Origin: Nocardiopsis gilva YIM 90087
GTDB lineage: Bacteria; Actinomycetota; Actinomycetes; Streptosporangiales; Streptosporangiaceae
DNA: 64,000 nucleotides
Assembly (NCBI RefSeq): GCF_002263495.1
Contig: NZ_CP022753.1
Coordinates: forward strand, 6,006,312-6,070,311
Direction of reading: 5' to 3'
Below are positions 56,957 to 64,000 of this stretch, in pieces; the stretch's first letter is position 1, and each line of letters opens with the position of its first letter. The notes beneath the pieces are model-generated. The model was given only the letters and a program-made list of their open reading frames with translations. It was not told the DNA's origin and made no database searches. The position numbers and the translations under genes are program-made.

Positions 56957-58816
56957 ATGGCCGCGGACAGGGGTACGGAGGCACGCCCGAACCCGTTCGC
57001 GTTCCCGGCCGACACGGCTATCCGCTTCCTCCTGCTGGCCTCAGCGGTCCTCAGCGCCGTTCCGCTGCTGACGTTCGGCTTCGGCAGAGCCGTCGCACCG
57101 GGAACGAGCGCCGAGCTCGACGAAGCTCAGGAGTGCCTTGCCGCGGTGATACGGAACGCGCCCGACTCGGGTGGCGTTTCGTCGCTCGACAAGAACTCGA
57201 CGAAGACAGTCGACGCCATCAAGGCCTGCCCGGAGACCGACTACACGCCGATTGGCGTGTTCCTGCTGAGCATTATCGCGGTCCTGGTCGTTCTGGCCGT
57301 CGTGCGCTACATGCTGATGCCCCGAGCGCGGATCCGACGCCAGGGCCTCGTGCCGCTCCCAGCCGAGGGTATGCCGGAACTGCGCTCTGATCTCGATCAG
57401 CTGTGCGCGCGAGCCGGTGTCGACCGAGCGGAGATCACCTTCCTCCTCGCCCTGCTGGATCGCCGCGTGTCAGGGCTGGCGTTCGGGCGCTTCGGGCGGC
57501 GTTACGTCCTCCTGCGCCGAGGCCTGGTGGAGAGTTTCACGACCGACCCGCCCCTGTTCCGCGCGATCGTCCTGCACGAGCTCGCGCACATCCGCAACGG
57601 CGATATCGATGCCACCTACCTGACGGTCGCCCTCTGGCGGACGTTCGTGGTGTTCATGCTCGTCCCGGCCCTGATCCTCACACCGATACGGATCGTCGTC
57701 GCAGGATGGGAACGCGGACTCGGCATCAGCGTGCGCCTGCTCGTGCTGGTGCTGATCGTGCTGCTGGTCCGCAACGCGGTGCTGCGTTCGCGTGAGCGGC
57801 ACGCCGACGCTCGCGTCGAGCAGTGGGGCGCCGGCCGTGATCTGCGTCGAGCATTGGCCGCTGTACCCCTGCAACGCTCGGGGGTGTGGTCCTGGTTCAG
57901 CACCCATCCGGTCCCCTCCGCGCGCAGAACGGCCCTGGACGAGTCCCGGATGGTGGGCGCGGTCCGTGTGGGGGACGGCCTGCTGCTGGGGATCGTGGCC
58001 GTCTACGCATACCAGACGTTCCCCGAGTTCATCGGGTGGATTATTCCCGGTGGCGGTTCAGGCCGCGCGGCTGCGAGCGCGGCGATGGTCGCCCTCGTCG
58101 CGGTCAGCGTCACACGCCCGGTGCTCGCGGACGCAGTGGCAGCCTGTGTAACCCGGACACGGATCTCCGTCAACGCGTTCGGGATCGGGTTGGGGCTGGG
58201 CATTGCGATCGGGCCGCAGGTGGCGGTGATCAGCGCGATACGGCCGGGCGGTACACCACACGCTGATCTAGCTAGCCCGGGCGCGCTGGAGTGGCTGGTG
58301 TGGTCGTCGATCGTTATTGCCACCACCTGGTTCTGCGTACGCTGGCTCGCTGAGACGGCGAGGGCGTGGATGCCCTACCTCAGCTCACGGTGGACGCCGG
58401 GTCGCGTGTTCTTCGCGGGAACCGTGCTGGCCTTCGGCCTGTTCCTTTGGCTGCCCTACCTGCTGGGCGTGCCTGGCTTTGTCGCGTTCGGATCGGTCCT
58501 GGTGATACCCGACGTCCCACGGCTGTTGATCCTTGTCGGAGTGATCGCGTTGAACATCGTGACGTCCCCGTGGGCAACGGTGACATGCCTAGCCGCGCTG
58601 TGGGTCGTGCCGTTGGCGGGGTCTCTCGCACGAGGCGGGGCCACGCGGCCGTGGGTCTGGCTGCAGCCCGCAGAGCAGGCGGGGTACCACCGTGCGCTAG
58701 GCGACGGAGAACGCCGCACGCGGACCGTGACGGCACGGCTGCTCCTGCTCCACGCCCCGCTCCTAGGCCTGACGTTGGCCGTGGCGGTCATTGCTGCGGG
58801 CACTCTGGTTGCCTGA
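56957..58816 (+). CDS. M48-family membrane metalloprotease
   Basis: A 619-residue integral membrane zinc peptidase. TM1 is near residue 25 and another at about 100-115 (GVFLLSIIAVLVVLAVVRYML). The cytoplasmic M48 core has HELAHIRNGD (His207, Glu208, His211) and the downstream third-ligand helix RSRERHADARVE. The C-terminal half contains eight or more further hydrophobic helices with no recognised domain, making the protein twice the length of HtpX. Zinc-site residues are complete, so it should be active. It is paired with the unknown gene 10 nt upstream. A role in membrane-protein quality control or signal proteolysis is probable. Confidence 0.85.
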   Translation: MAADRGTEARPNPFAFPADTAIRFLLLASAVLSAVPLLTFGFGRAVAPGTSAELDEAQECLAAVIRNAPDSGGVSSLDKNSTKTVDAIKACPETDYTPIGVFLLSIIAVLVVLAVVRYMLMPRARIRRQGLVPLPAEGMPELRSDLDQLCARAGVDRAEITFLLALLDRRVSGLAFGRFGRRYVLLRRGLVESFTTDPPLFRAIVLHELAHIRNGDIDATYLTVALWRTFVVFMLVPALILTPIRIVVAGWERGLGISVRLLVLVLIVLLVRNAVLRSRERHADARVEQWGAGRDLRRALAAVPLQRSGVWSWFSTHPVPSARRTALDESRMVGAVRVGDGLLLGIVAVYAYQTFPEFIGWIIPGGGSGRAAASAAMVALVAVSVTRPVLADAVAACVTRTRISVNAFGIGLGLGIAIGPQVAVISAIRPGGTPHADLASPGALEWLVWSSIVIATTWFCVRWLAETARAWMPYLSSRWTPGRVFFAGTVLAFGLFLWLPYLLGVPGFVAFGSVLVIPDVPRLLILVGVIALNIVTSPWATVTCLAALWVVPLAGSLARGGATRPWVWLQPAEQAGYHRALGDGERRTRTVTARLLLLHAPLLGLTLAVAVIAAGTLVA

Positions 58817-58856
58817 GTGTCGCCGTAGCCGACTGGCAGTGAGGGAGCGCGGCGAC

Positions 58857-58888
58857 GTGTGGGGCGGGGCGCAGCCCGAGCCCCACAC
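58857..58888. terminator. Terminator between M48 and DUF397 genes
   Basis: GTGTGGGGC (58857-58865) pairs perfectly with GCCCCACAC (58880-58888), 14-nt loop, between the convergent M48 protease and DUF397 genes. Same family of stem as at 49874 and near 56115, each 3' of a DUF397-type gene. Confidence 0.65.
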
Positions 58889-58897
58889 TCTGGGCGG

Positions 58898-59230
58898 TCA
58901 GCGGTCGAGTTCGCCGGTCTTGATGGCTTGGAGGAAGGCGGACCACTCGGTGTCCGCGAAGGTGAGGTGACCGAGGCTGGGGTGCTTCGAATCGCGGACC
59001 AGCGCTCTGGCGTTCATGTTCGCGATCTCCACACACGCGTTTCCGGTGCCGCTGTGGCTGGACTTACGGAAGTCCAATCGGTGAGCAACCTCCACGCACC
59101 TGCCACCAGCGTTGCTATAGCTGGACCTGCGGAACTCCAGCGGCATATGTGCAACCTCAACGCAGTCTCCCTGTGATGCGCTGTAGCTCGACTTGAACCA
59201 GTCAGGCCGGATCACATCGGGGGAATGCAT
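58898..59230 (-). CDS. DUF397 protein with three tandem motifs
   Basis: A 110-residue protein. The family motif occurs three times: WFKSSYSASQGDCVEVAH, FRRSSYSNAGGRCVEVAH and FRKSSHSGTGNACVEIAN. The usual C-terminus follows (VRDSKHPSLGHLTFADTEWS). Most relatives have one copy, or two, so this is an expansion. Small DUF397 proteins act with an adjacent Scr1/DUF5753 regulator, here the gene ending 4 nt upstream. ATG start at 59230. In known pairs the small protein is thought to block or modulate the regulator's repression of development and antibiotic genes. Confidence 0.85.
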   Translation of the reverse strand: MHSPDVIRPDWFKSSYSASQGDCVEVAHMPLEFRRSSYSNAGGRCVEVAHRLDFRKSSHSGTGNACVEIANMNARALVRDSKHPSLGHLTFADTEWSAFLQAIKTGELDR

Positions 59231-59233
59231 GTG

Positions 59234-60088
59234 TCAGTCCTCTCGGCTCCGGTGGACCTGCAGGACACTCTCCAACAGCTTGTGAGTAGGGTCGCCTTCA
59301 TCGAGGGCCGCCACACGGAGCCTGTCAAAGATGGCGGTGTACTGGTCCAGATCTTCCTGATTGGTCAAGAACAGGCTAGAAGCCCGACTTTCGGTATAGA
59401 CCGCTGCCAACCCGTGCTGAGCTACCCGAAGTATGACAAAAGCGGGGAGAGTCATCGCAACGTGGGCACCCGCCGAGAAAGGTAGCACCTGGACGGTGAT
59501 GTCGGGCTGCTCGGACAGCTCAATGAGACGTTGCAACTGCTCCACCATGACGCCCACTGGACCAACCTGTTGCCGGATGGCGCCTTCTGTGATGACCATC
59601 CGAAGTTCTGGCCTCTCCGGAGAACGCATCAGCTCTTGGCGCTCCAAGCGCACTCGGACTTCGCGCTCTACCTCACTGGCAGGGTGCAGCGTCGCCTCGA
59701 TCACAGCTCGCGCGTATGCCTCAGTCTGAACGATGCCGGGAATCAGCTGTGATTGATAGTTATCGATCGAGCTCGCCTGCGCTTCAATGTTCGCGTACGT
59801 CCGGTAGCTTCGCTCCAGCTCATAGGGCTGCCATCGGTCAGGCTGGCGTGCTTGACGTCGCAATTCCAGCAGCTCGTCGAACCGCTCCTCTGCCCCATAG
59901 AGCTGGCAGAGTCTTTCGAGCGCCGCAGGGCCAGGGACCGCTCCCCGGTCACCCGGGGTCTCCCAGCGAGCAAGACTGCCGCCCGTGGTTCTTGCGGCTT
60001 TGACGACCTCGTTGAACTTGCGATCGCCGCGCATCTGCCGGAGCTCCTGCGCAAGTTGCCACTGAGCGACTGTCGGATTGCGGTCCAT
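59234..60088 (-). CDS. XRE-family regulator with DUF5753 (Scr1-like)
   Basis: A 284-residue regulator. The N-terminal HTH is at residues 5-70 (TVAQWQLAQELRQMRGDRKF, SLARWETPGDRGAVPGPAAL). The C-terminal DUF5753 domain shows the family pattern IDNYQSQLIPGIVQTEAYAR and ITEGAIRQQVGPVGVMVEQL. It is the regulator half of a Scr1-DUF397 pair, with the DUF397 gene 3 nt downstream. The divergent ATPase-type gene completes a triad like those of Streptomyces developmental loci (whiJ/abaA-type). ATG at 60088 is chosen over 60133 because the longer start adds a non-family leader. Confidence 0.88.
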   Translation of the reverse strand: MDRNPTVAQWQLAQELRQMRGDRKFNEVVKAARTTGGSLARWETPGDRGAVPGPAALERLCQLYGAEERFDELLELRRQARQPDRWQPYELERSYRTYANIEAQASSIDNYQSQLIPGIVQTEAYARAVIEATLHPASEVEREVRVRLERQELMRSPERPELRMVITEGAIRQQVGPVGVMVEQLQRLIELSEQPDITVQVLPFSAGAHVAMTLPAFVILRVAQHGLAAVYTESRASSLFLTNQEDLDQYTAIFDRLRVAALDEGDPTHKLLESVLQVHRSRED

Positions 60089-60233
60089 CCCTGAATCCTG
60101 CCTGTTCTTCGCACTAAGGGACAACTCACCCAACTTTCAAATGTAACTTGCATTTAGAACTTTAGTCGGGTTCACTGTAGTCACGCTCCCACCGAGCGTG
60201 TCTGATCTCGACCCCTTATCGAGGTGAGTTCTC

Positions 60234-60698
60234 GTGTTCCTCCGACACGACCCTCAACCCGACGTCACGACCGTCTACCTCCCCGGCCTGTGTCTGGGGG
60301 AAGTCCGCTCCGCGCGTGACTGCGTCGCCTGCCTGCTACGCGACGAAGACCCAGACATCCGCGACACCGCAACCCTGCTCACCAGCGAACTCGCGGCGAA
60401 TGCCCTGATCCACGGCGACGTCCGCAACGCCGCCTGCCCCAAGTCCGGCAGGCTCGCGCACATCCGCCCTTTCCACATCACCGTGGAGATCCTGACCCGA
60501 GAAATCTGCGTCCTGGTCTGCGGAAAGGGCTCCCGTAACGCCCGCGTGCGCCCCAAACCCCAGCACACATGGAACGAGACCGGTCACGGCCTGGCCTGGG
60601 TCGAAGCCATGTCCACAGCCTGGGGAACACACGGCGACCGCATCTCACGCACTGTCTGGTTCATCCTCGATCGCGCGTCGGCCCCCGTCGTCGGATGA
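60234..60698 (+). CDS. HATPase-domain (RsbW-like) anti-sigma-type protein
   Basis: A 154-residue GHKL-fold ATP-binding protein. The N box is LLTSELAANALIHG, and the G2-like box is ETGHGLAWVEAMSTAWG. The DxGxG motif of RsbW is replaced by VCGKGSRNARVRP, so it may bind but not phosphorylate. GTG start. Such proteins sit beside Scr1/DUF397 genes in Streptomyces developmental loci (whiJ-, abaA-like) and may act as anti-sigma or anti-anti-sigma partners. Divergent from the XRE gene, with a 145-nt shared promoter region. Confidence 0.82.
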   Translation: MFLRHDPQPDVTTVYLPGLCLGEVRSARDCVACLLRDEDPDIRDTATLLTSELAANALIHGDVRNAACPKSGRLAHIRPFHITVEILTREICVLVCGKGSRNARVRPKPQHTWNETGHGLAWVEAMSTAWGTHGDRISRTVWFILDRASAPVVG

Positions 60699-60720
60699 CG
60701 CCAGACAGCAGAAGACCGCG

Positions 60721-60877
60721 CCGGCCCTAGGACTAGTAGGGCCGGAGCGGCTGCCACGAAACCTACCCCACAGGCGCTCCCGTCCGCTGCCACATCACGT
60801 GGAGGGGAAGAGCGGCTCGGTGAGCGCCGCCCTGGTGGGTGTCCGCCCCGGCGGAAGGGGGCGGGGTGGACACCCAC
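60721..60877. terminator. Two hairpins between convergent genes
   Basis: CCGGCCCTA (60721-60729) pairs with TAGGGCCGG (60737-60745), 7-nt loop. GTGGGTGTCC (60835-60844) pairs with GGACACCCAC (60868-60877), extendable by GCCCC/GGGGC. They lie 20 and 140 nt after the ATPase gene and would serve it and the convergent regulator gene ending at 61109. The rest of 60699-61108 has no coding sequence. Confidence 0.65.
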
Positions 60878-61108
60878 TTCTCTCGACATTCACAGACCTA
60901 CGGCCAGAGGGAAAACCGCTCGTGATCACACGACAGCGACGATTGGTTTGTCCAGTCCGCACAGCCGCCCGGCTTCGGCCCTATGCCGCGTCACCACCAC
61001 CCGCCAGCAGACCCCGCCGGACTCCGCTCTTCGGGCCGAGCCGCAACGCTCCGGCCGCCTACCCCAGGGAGGGCAGGGTGCTTGCCGCGATAGCCACGAA
61101 GCGGCTGG

Positions 61109-61774
61109 TCAGCTCAGCCATCCCGGCTTGACCAGGCCCGCCTCGTAGGCGATGACGACGAGCTGGGCCCGGTCCCGGGCGTTCAGCTTCGTGAGGACGC
61201 GGCTGACGTGGGTCTTCGCCGTCGCGTGGCTGACCACGAGTCGGTCGGCCAGCTCCTCGTTGGACAGCCCACCCGCCACGGCAACCAGCACCTCCCGTTC
61301 CCGCTCGGTGAGGCTGTTCAGCTGCGGAGCAGGCGGCGGCTCCTTGATCCGTTCGGCGAACTCGCCGATCAGGCGCCGTGTGACCGACGGAGCGAGCAGG
61401 GCGTCGCCGCGCGCGACGACACGGACTCCATGGATCAGCTCCATCGGTTCGGTGTCCTTCACCAGGAATCCGCTGGCGCCCGCCTTCAGCGCGCCGTACA
61501 CGTACTCGTCCAGGTCGAACGTGGTCAGGATGACCACCTTGACGTCGCGCAACCGCTCATCGGCGACGATCCGCCGGGCCGCCTCCAACCCGTCGACAAC
61601 CGGCATCCGGATGTCCATCAGCACCAAGTCGGGGCGGTGCTCGCGGGTCATGTCGAGCGCTTCGGCGCCGTTACCGGCCTCGGCCACCACCTCGATGTCG
61701 GGTTCGCCGTCGAGGATCGACCGGAACCCGGCGCGGACGAGCCTCTGGTCGTCGGCGAGTACGACCCGGATCAC
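61109..61774 (-). CDS. NarL/LuxR-type response regulator
   Basis: A 221-residue two-component regulator. Receiver: LADDQRL, phosphoacceptor Asp54 in LVLMDIRMP, Thr in VVILTTFD, Lys in GFLVKDT. The LuxR-type HTH is at residues 155-215 (LTEREREVLVAVAGGLSNEE, VSHATAKTHVSRVLTKLNAR). The ATG at 61774 follows a spacer of 210 nt after the histidine kinase stop, so the two are probably one unit with a long internal leader. The kinase upstream is its evident partner. Regulon unknown. Confidence 0.93.
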   Translation of the reverse strand: MIRVVLADDQRLVRAGFRSILDGEPDIEVVAEAGNGAEALDMTREHRPDLVLMDIRMPVVDGLEAARRIVADERLRDVKVVILTTFDLDEYVYGALKAGASGFLVKDTEPMELIHGVRVVARGDALLAPSVTRRLIGEFAERIKEPPPAPQLNSLTEREREVLVAVAGGLSNEELADRLVVSHATAKTHVSRVLTKLNARDRAQLVVIAYEAGLVKPGWLS

Positions 61775-61984
61775 GTGCTGCCCAGGTGGGTCATCGTGCG
61801 GCTCCTCGGCTGTGGCTGCTCTCCCGGTTTCCCCGGCTTCTTTGACCAGTCTTCCTCGTTATCGGGCGAGGTGGGAGCGTTTGGAGTCAAGTGCCGGGAA
61901 GATACCGGGAGGCACGTCAGCCGTGAGTAGGGGGAGCACCACTATCTCCGAGATCAACGGAGGATGCGGGGGCGGTATCGGGTC

Positions 61985-63181
61985 TTAGGGCTCGGCGGTG
62001 GCAGTCCCCAGCGGCAGCACGGCCCGGACGCGGAAGCCGCCCTCCGGTCGCGGCCCGGCACTGAGTTCGCCGCCGACGGCCGACGCCCGCTCGCGCATGC
62101 CGCGGAGGCCGTTGCCCTCGTGAATGGACGATGCCGAGGCTCCGGTTCCGTCGTCGTCGATCTGGACGGTCAGCTCGTCCGCGCCGTGGCGTACCAGCAC
62201 CGACGCCGAGGTCGAGCCTTCCGCGTGGCGGCGGATGTTGGTCAGGGCCTCCTGCAGGATCCTGAACGCCGCGACGTCGATGGGCGACGGCAGTTCGGAT
62301 TCCAAGCCCTCGGTGGTGACCTCGACGGCGATTCCCGACTCCCGTGTCCGGTCGGCCAGTTCACCGAGCTGGGACAGGGACGGGCCGGGGCTCACCGGCG
62401 CCGCCTCGTCTTCGTCGACCTGCCGGAGCACCCCCAGCGTGGACCGCAGTTCGCGCAGCGTCTCCTTGCTCGCCTGCTTGATCGCCTCCAGTGCGGCATA
62501 GGCCTGCTCCGGTTCGCGCCGGTGCGCGGCGGCCCCCGCCTGGACGTTGATCAGGGAGATGCTGTGCGCGACGACGTCGTGCACCTCGCGCGCGATGCGC
62601 AGCCGCTCCTCGGTCGCGCGGCGTCGGGCCTCCTCCGCCCGGCTCCGCTCGGCCTCGACCGCCTTCTGCGCGGCCTCCCGCAGGTAGGCGCGCCGACTGC
62701 GGACCACCTCACCCGCCGCGAGGAGCACGATCAGCCAGGACAGCACCATCAGCGACCTGCTGAGCTGGAAGGCGATGATCTCCCCAGCGGAAAAGACCGC
62801 CAGTGCCAGCAGCGTCGCGGTGATGGCCGACAGCCGATGGCGTTCCGCGGCCAGACGGAGGACACCGATGATGAACGCGAGCCACCCCGTCCAGGAGTCG
62901 ACCGTTCCGAGCATGTAGTACAGCGGCGTGGCGGCCCCGACCACGACCGCCGTGAGCAGTGGGAACCGGCTCAGTGCGGCGAGTGAGACCGATGCCGCGG
63001 CGATCAGCAGCAGCGTCACCGCGCGCAGCGGCTCACCCGTGGCCTCGGAGGCGAACAGCTCTCCGGTCAGCATCACGACGGCCGCACCGACAGCCGACCC
63101 GATGTCGAGCTTTGTGCTGGTGATCCAGCCGCCGATCCGTCCGCTCGCTCCCGTCCGCGGCCGATCGTTCGGTAGCTCCAT
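61985..63181 (-). CDS. NarX/DesK-type sensor histidine kinase
   Basis: A 398-residue kinase with five or six N-terminal TM helices (about residues 27-160) and little extracellular sequence, as in actinobacterial DesK-like sensors of membrane state. The HisKA_3 domain follows: RIAREVHDVVAHSISLINVQ with phosphorylated His201. The ATPase domain has the N box RILQEALTNIRRHA, the D box IDDDGTGA, and the G2 box GNGLRGMRERASAVGGEL. The ATG at 63181 leaves a clean N-terminus; the 63271 start would add 30 doubtful residues. Partner of the NarL-type regulator downstream. Confidence 0.92.
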   Translation of the reverse strand: MELPNDRPRTGASGRIGGWITSTKLDIGSAVGAAVVMLTGELFASEATGEPLRAVTLLLIAAASVSLAALSRFPLLTAVVVGAATPLYYMLGTVDSWTGWLAFIIGVLRLAAERHRLSAITATLLALAVFSAGEIIAFQLSRSLMVLSWLIVLLAAGEVVRSRRAYLREAAQKAVEAERSRAEEARRRATEERLRIAREVHDVVAHSISLINVQAGAAAHRREPEQAYAALEAIKQASKETLRELRSTLGVLRQVDEDEAAPVSPGPSLSQLGELADRTRESGIAVEVTTEGLESELPSPIDVAAFRILQEALTNIRRHAEGSTSASVLVRHGADELTVQIDDDGTGASASSIHEGNGLRGMRERASAVGGELSAGPRPEGGFRVRAVLPLGTATAEP

Positions 63182-63267
63182 GACGAACGTTCCCCACAGG
63201 CCGGACGGTCCAGGATGGTTCCGACGATACCGAGACGCAAGCACAGTGCGGCGCGCCGACGCCCCGC

Positions 63268-63516
63268 TCACCGCCCGGGGGTCTCACCGGACACGCGATG
63301 CGCGTCCGCCTTGCGGGTCCTCATCACCAGCAGGGGTGCCCCGATGAACCCGACGAAGGCCAGCACCCCCGGGAGGAACCTCAGGACGCGCAGCTCCTCG
63401 ATCCCGCCGAACATCATCAGGGCGCTGATCGCGATGGCCTCCGACACCACGATTCCCAGAACGAACCCGCCGACCAGGCCGAGCAGGGCGGCGCCCAGCA
63501 CTCGTAGAACGTGCAT
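63268..63516 (-). CDS. DUF5957-family membrane protein
   Basis: An 82-residue inner-membrane protein with two helices: LGAALLGLVGGFVLGIVVSE and FLPGVLAFVGFIGAPLLV. Basic C-terminal tail (MRTRKADAHRVSG). Length and the GLVGGFVLGIVVSEAI block match the actinobacterial DUF5957 family, often found beside two-component systems. It starts upstream of the DesK-like kinase on the same strand, possibly in one operon. Function unknown. Confidence 0.7.
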   Translation of the reverse strand: MHVLRVLGAALLGLVGGFVLGIVVSEAIAISALMMFGGIEELRVLRFLPGVLAFVGFIGAPLLVMRTRKADAHRVSGETPGR

Positions 63517-63629
63517 CTTCCTTTTCCTCTCCTCGCACCGATGGATGCGATTCTCAGAGTGAGGAAGAGGCTGCTGACGGCGCGTCGGCCCCCAGAAGGC
63601 AGTCGCTCTACATCCCGGGATGTATGTAG

Positions 63630-63656
63630 CCGGGCCGCCGCGCGCTTGGCCCGGCC
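63630..63656 (-). terminator. Hairpin 3' of the HdeD-like gene
   Basis: GCCGGGCC (63630-63637) and GGCCCGGC (63649-63656) form an 8-bp stem with an 11-nt loop, just beyond the stop of the minus-strand HdeD-like gene. Confidence 0.55.
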
Positions 63657-63663
63657 GTCCGCG

Positions 63664-63999
63664 TCAGGTGATGGCGCCGCGCTCCTTGCCCTCCGCGCGG
63701 ACGCGCAGGCTCAGCGCGATGAGCGCCGCACCGAAGACGATCGCGTACACGCCGATGATGAACGCGATCACGACGGCGCCCAGGTACGGCAGGATCGCGA
63801 CCAAGACGCCGAAGACCACGGACAGCACACCGGCCAGAATGAACAGCCACTCCCCGGTCATCTCCTTGCGGAGCTTGACCGCCGCGACGATCTCGAAGAT
63901 GCCGGTGATGATCGCCCACGCGGCGAACAGCAGCGCCATCACGATGATCGTGATCTCCGGCCAGGCCAGCACGATCAGTCCGAAGCCGATGCCCGCGAT
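63664..63999 (-). CDS. HdeD-family membrane protein, 5' end outside the window
   Basis: The last 112 codons of a DUF308/HdeD acid-resistance-type membrane protein. The in-frame GTG at 63972 is an internal Val codon (IAGIGFGLIVLAWPEIT), so the start is beyond 64000. Visible helices are ITIIVMALLFAAWAIITGIF, EWLFILAGVLSVVFGVLVAI and AVVIAFIIGVYAIVFGAALI. It ends RAEGKERGAIT. Typical HdeD proteins have six helices and about 190 residues, so about 80 are missing. Stress role by homology. Confidence 0.8.
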   Translation of the reverse strand: MAGIGFGLIVLAWPEITIIVMALLFAAWAIITGIFEIVAAVKLRKEMTGEWLFILAGVLSVVFGVLVAILPYLGAVVIAFIIGVYAIVFGAALIALSLRVRAEGKERGAIT

Positions 64000-64000
64000 C

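Noticed and set aside
49500-57000. Insertion sequence or integrated element as cause of the rearrangement
   Set aside because: No transposase, integrase, terminal inverted repeats or target duplication could be identified.
1-64000. tRNA, rRNA or CRISPR array
   Set aside because: No cloverleaf with TTCGA-type T-arm, ribosomal sequence or regularly spaced repeats was seen on reading; a covariance-model scan would be decisive.

Overview
This is high-GC, gene-dense actinobacterial chromosome. Paired Scr1-type XRE/DUF397 genes, a PknG-GlnH-GlnX-like operon, F420/deazaflavin-type reductases, DUF4429, DUF5957 and DUF6221 proteins, a snapalysin and two class-I cytochromes P450 point to a filamentous, Streptomyces-like actinomycete. 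A member of the Nocardiopsaceae is my guess; the sequence alone does not prove the genus. No rRNA, tRNA, CRISPR array or intact transposase was seen.

0-26 kb is accessory metabolism and stress. It holds a divergent MFS/MarR pair, then a TetR regulator whose two dyads sit on the promoter of a P450 that overlaps an epoxide hydrolase tail to tail. Next come a frameshifted OmpA-type lipoprotein gene and a PLP-lyase/MFS exporter couple. A P450-ferredoxin-TetR-methyltransferase run diverges from an Old Yellow Enzyme. An XRE regulator, a VOC/PNPOx/deazaflavin-reductase run, a broken CGNR regulator and a snapalysin follow. A BNR-repeat protein is paired with a ubiquitin-like MoaD/ThiS protein, and a TetR/aldo-keto reductase pair has two perfect matching operators.

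26-35 kb is one minus-strand operon, read from 35.2 kb downward: PknG-like kinase, PP2C phosphatase, vWA protein, FHA protein, GlnX-like membrane sensor and GlnH-like binding lipoprotein. Four of its junctions overlap or lie within 20 nt. It looks like a complete nutrient-sensing phospho-signalling module, with kinase, phosphatase, FHA reader and amino-acid sensor together.

35-49 kb holds a DHFR-like and a RidA-like gene behind copies of one 133-bp promoter repeat, a deazaflavin reductase-hemerythrin fusion and a pentapeptide-repeat protein. Then come a mercury resistance locus (merA diverging from ArsR-type merR, merF, a thioredoxin-like lipoprotein and ccdA) and a two-component system followed by a MacB/FtsX-type ABC exporter with notable hairpins.

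49.5-57 kb is a rearranged scar. It contains a nearly identical 0.35-kb direct repeat, an inverted AsnC fragment, fragments of an O-methyltransferase, a CurA-like oxidoreductase, an AMP-binding enzyme and DUF397-like genes, and a zinc-ribbon gene with an amber stop. An intact AsnC regulator and a DHA2 exporter sit inside it. 57-64 kb is orderly again: an M48 membrane protease with a small partner gene, an ATPase/XRE/DUF397 developmental-type triad, a NarL-type two-component system, a DUF5957 protein and an HdeD-like gene cut by the window end.
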